Made by a program: the position numbers and the translations under genes. DNA of 7,114 nucleotides from Lentisphaerota bacterium (lineage in GTDB: Bacteria > Verrucomicrobiota > Lentisphaeria > Oligosphaerales > Oligosphaeraceae): assembly GCA_012799755.1 (NCBI GenBank), contig JAAZKQ010000824.1, positions 1 through 7,114 on the forward strand, given 5' to 3'. The notes under the pieces were generated by a model that ran no database searches, was not told the origin of the DNA, and saw only the letters and a program-made list of their open reading frames with translations. Of this stretch, positions 5,314 through 7,114 are shown one piece after another (within the stretch, counting starts at the first letter, position 1; every line of letters starts with the position of its first letter).

Positions 5314-7114
5314 CTATTTTTTCGCTCCGGCGGCGCGGAACTCGAGTTTGGAGAGGATTTGCAGCTGATAGACCGTGAAGCCGATCAGCAGGAAGCCAAG
5401 AATCCAGGCCATGGCCGTCGCCGGACCGAATTTCAGGTAGAGATAGGCCTTGTAGAAGATGTGCAGGCCGGCCACCTCGGTGCGACTGGCGCCGCCCGTC
5501 ATCGCCATGATGAAAGCGGAATTTTCCCAGGAGCGGATGAAGACGCCGACGAACTGGATGATCAACAGCGGTCGCAGCATGGGTATGACCACGAAGAGTA
5601 TCTTGTCCACGAAGGTCGCGCCGTCAATATCGGCGGCCTCGTAGAAATCATCGGCGATGCCCTTGAGCGCCGCCAGGTAGATGAGACAACCCGGGCCCAT
5701 GCCGGCCCAGACCATGGGCAGCACGCAGCAGATCATGGCGGTCTTGGGATCTTCCAGCCAGCGATAGGGATCACGCATGGTCGCAAACAGACGCATGGGC
5801 ACGGGCAGACCTGACGACGCATCAGCGAAGATCGGCGCCGTAAAGCGGCAGAAGAAGAGGAACATGAGCACGCCGGCGCAGAAACAGCCCAGGGCCGACA
5901 GGTAGTTCTCATGCACAAACAGCCGTTGCGCGAAGAAGAACATGATGAAAAAGAAGAGCAGGCCGATACCGATGAAGCCAATGGCCGGAATCTTGAGCAC
6001 AACGGCATTGAGCACGCCGAATTCGGTCTTCTCGTAGAAGGAACGCCATAGATAGATCACCACCAGGCCCGTAATCACCGCCGGCAGGTAATAGACCGTG
6101 CGGAAAAACACTTTGCCGTAGGGTATTTCCTGCAACAGCACCGCCAGGATCACCGGCGGCAGGAAGGTCAGCATCACCACCAGGAAGCAATAACGCAGCG
6201 AATTCCAGACCGAGAGCCACCATTCGTTGTCCCACAGCACATTGCCGAAATTGTCCAGCCACACCCAAGTGGAATTGCCCATGATGCGGAAGTCCTGGAA
6301 GGCCATCGCCGAACCCATCACCAGCGGAATGTAGCGCCAGACCAGGATGGACAGCAAGGCCGGCAGCAGGAGGAAATAGGCCCAGCGATACTTGTAGAAT
6401 TGCCAGCCGCCCTGCTCCACGCCCATGATCGGCGGCGGCGTGAAGACCTTGATGACGCGCCGGAACACCAGCGTGAAAGCGATCACGATGGCGGCCAGAG
6501 CCCCCGCTGCCGCCAGGCGGCGTTGCGCCTTCTGCTCGGGTGTGAGAATGCCGATCATCTTCTCGTTGGCGTCAGCGGTGCCCTTCTCCAAGAGTTTTTG
6601 CAGAATCTGCAAGCGTTCTTCGAGCTGTTCCGGCGTGGCCTGCTCGCGCGCCGCCGCCGTGCTCAAGGGCAGCTCGCCGGCGAGCGCCATGGTCTCGGCC
6701 ACATTCATCGGCTTGGTCATCTGATGGTACACCAACTGGCAGTTGCGGCCGTAGGGCTCGGGCTTGCCGATCTCAATTGAGGTATTGAAGGTCTCTTCCC
6801 AGCCGGGCGGCGCCAGGCGTATCAAGTCCTCGTAGCCGAACATGCGCAGGTAGCGCGGATTGACGAAGCGCCCCAGACCGCCTTCCACCATCACCCGCGT
6901 GCGAATCTCCACGGCATCCCGCGATTCGGAAAAACGCAGATATTCCCAGGCCGCATCGCGGATCACCGGGTTGTCGCAGCCCGCGAAAATGCCTTGCATG
7001 CGCGAATTAAGCTCCGAACCGCGCCGGCGCACGCCATTCTCGTCCGCCGGCCCCCAGGGCACCGCGACCATGCCAACGATGTCCGGCTCGATGGTCGCGA
7101 AGAGACGCTCGTCA
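5314..7114 (-). CDS. Solute-binding protein fused to MalF-like ABC permease (5' end outside window)
   Basis: The frame is open to the right edge, giving at least 600 codons with the N-terminus missing; the ATG at 7071 is internal. Residues below count from that ATG. Residues 1-125 look like the C-terminal part of a family 1 extracellular sugar-binding protein (AVPWGP; AAWEYLRF at 40-47; FVNPRYLRMFGYEDL at 69-83; PPGWEETF at 88-95). A charged helical linker follows (about 143-185), then a connecting helix (187-203) ending in RRVIK. The MalF-like core has TM near 231-252, 291-313, 322-344, 443-468, 501-521 and 553-573. Its EAA loop is EAADIDGATFVDKILFVV (478-495). Two extra hydrophobic segments (361-381, 392-410) lie between core TM3 and TM4. 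Topology is consistent: receptor outside, RR and EAA loop inside. It should pair with the MalG-like subunit; the ATPase is not in the window. Confidence 0.9.
   Translation of the reverse strand, partial: DERLFATIEPDIVGMVAVPWGPADENGVRRRGSELNSRMQGIFAGCDNPVIRDAAWEYLRFSESRDAVEIRTRVMVEGGLGRFVNPRYLRMFGYEDLIRLAPPGWEETFNTSIEIGKPEPYGRNCQLVYHQMTKPMNVAETMALAGELPLSTAAAREQATPEQLEERLQILQKLLEKGTADANEKMIGILTPEQKAQRRLAAAGALAAIVIAFTLVFRRVIKVFTPPPIMGVEQGGWQFYKYRWAYFLLLPALLSILVWRYIPLVMGSAMAFQDFRIMGNSTWVWLDNFGNVLWDNEWWLSVWNSLRYCFLVVMLTFLPPVILAVLLQEIPYGKVFFRTVYYLPAVITGLVVIYLWRSFYEKTEFGVLNAVVLKIPAIGFIGIGLLFFFIMFFFAQRLFVHENYLSALGCFCAGVLMFLFFCRFTAPIFADASSGLPVPMRLFATMRDPYRWLEDPKTAMICCVLPMVWAGMGPGCLIYLAALKGIADDFYEAADIDGATFVDKILFVVIPMLRPLLIIQFVGVFIRSWENSAFIMAMTGGASRTEVAGLHIFYKAYLYLKFGPATAMAWILGFLLIGFTVYQLQILSKLEFRAAGAKK

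Overview
This 7.1-kb window carries four genes, all on the minus strand. Read in the direction of transcription (high to low coordinates) they are: a 5'-truncated fusion of a sugar-type solute-binding protein with a MalF-like ABC permease (5314-7114, running off the right edge); a MalG-like ABC permease with a very large extracytoplasmic insert (2762-4669); an EboE-family TIM-barrel protein (1592-2737); and an anaerobic sulfatase-maturating radical SAM/SPASM enzyme (74-1204). No ATPase subunit, sulfatase, transcription regulator, tRNA, rRNA, CRISPR array or transposase is seen.

The likely source is a bacterium of the PVC group (Lentisphaerota, Verrucomicrobiota or Planctomycetota). This is inference. 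It rests on GC-rich genes mostly without clear Shine-Dalgarno sequences, gaps crowded with short palindromic and tandem repeats of a kind I associate with these phyla, the formylglycine-sulfatase maturase, and the odd carbohydrate-ABC architecture. The repeats do not identify a species.

Layout. 1-73: tail after the maturase, with no clear terminator. 74-1204: maturase. 1205-1591: gap with a strong hairpin and a three-copy 81-83-bp tandem array. 1592-2737: EboE-like gene, only 24 nt after the MalG-like stop. 2762-4669: MalG-like permease. 4670-5313: 644-nt gap filled with inverted and direct repeats. 5314-7114: binding-protein/MalF fusion.

How the genes may work together. The two permeases should form the membrane heterodimer of a CUT1-type (maltose/oligosaccharide) importer. 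The receptor is tethered to the MalF-like half. The MalG-like half has about 390 residues between its first two membrane helices, including four degenerate repeats of 70-76 residues. The EboE-like protein belongs to the xylose-isomerase-like TIM-barrel group and probably shares the permease transcript, so it may act on the imported compound. The maturase would activate Cys/Ser-type sulfatases encoded elsewhere, which would fit use of sulfated glycans, but nothing in the window shows the substrate. The importer architecture is the most interesting part of the window.
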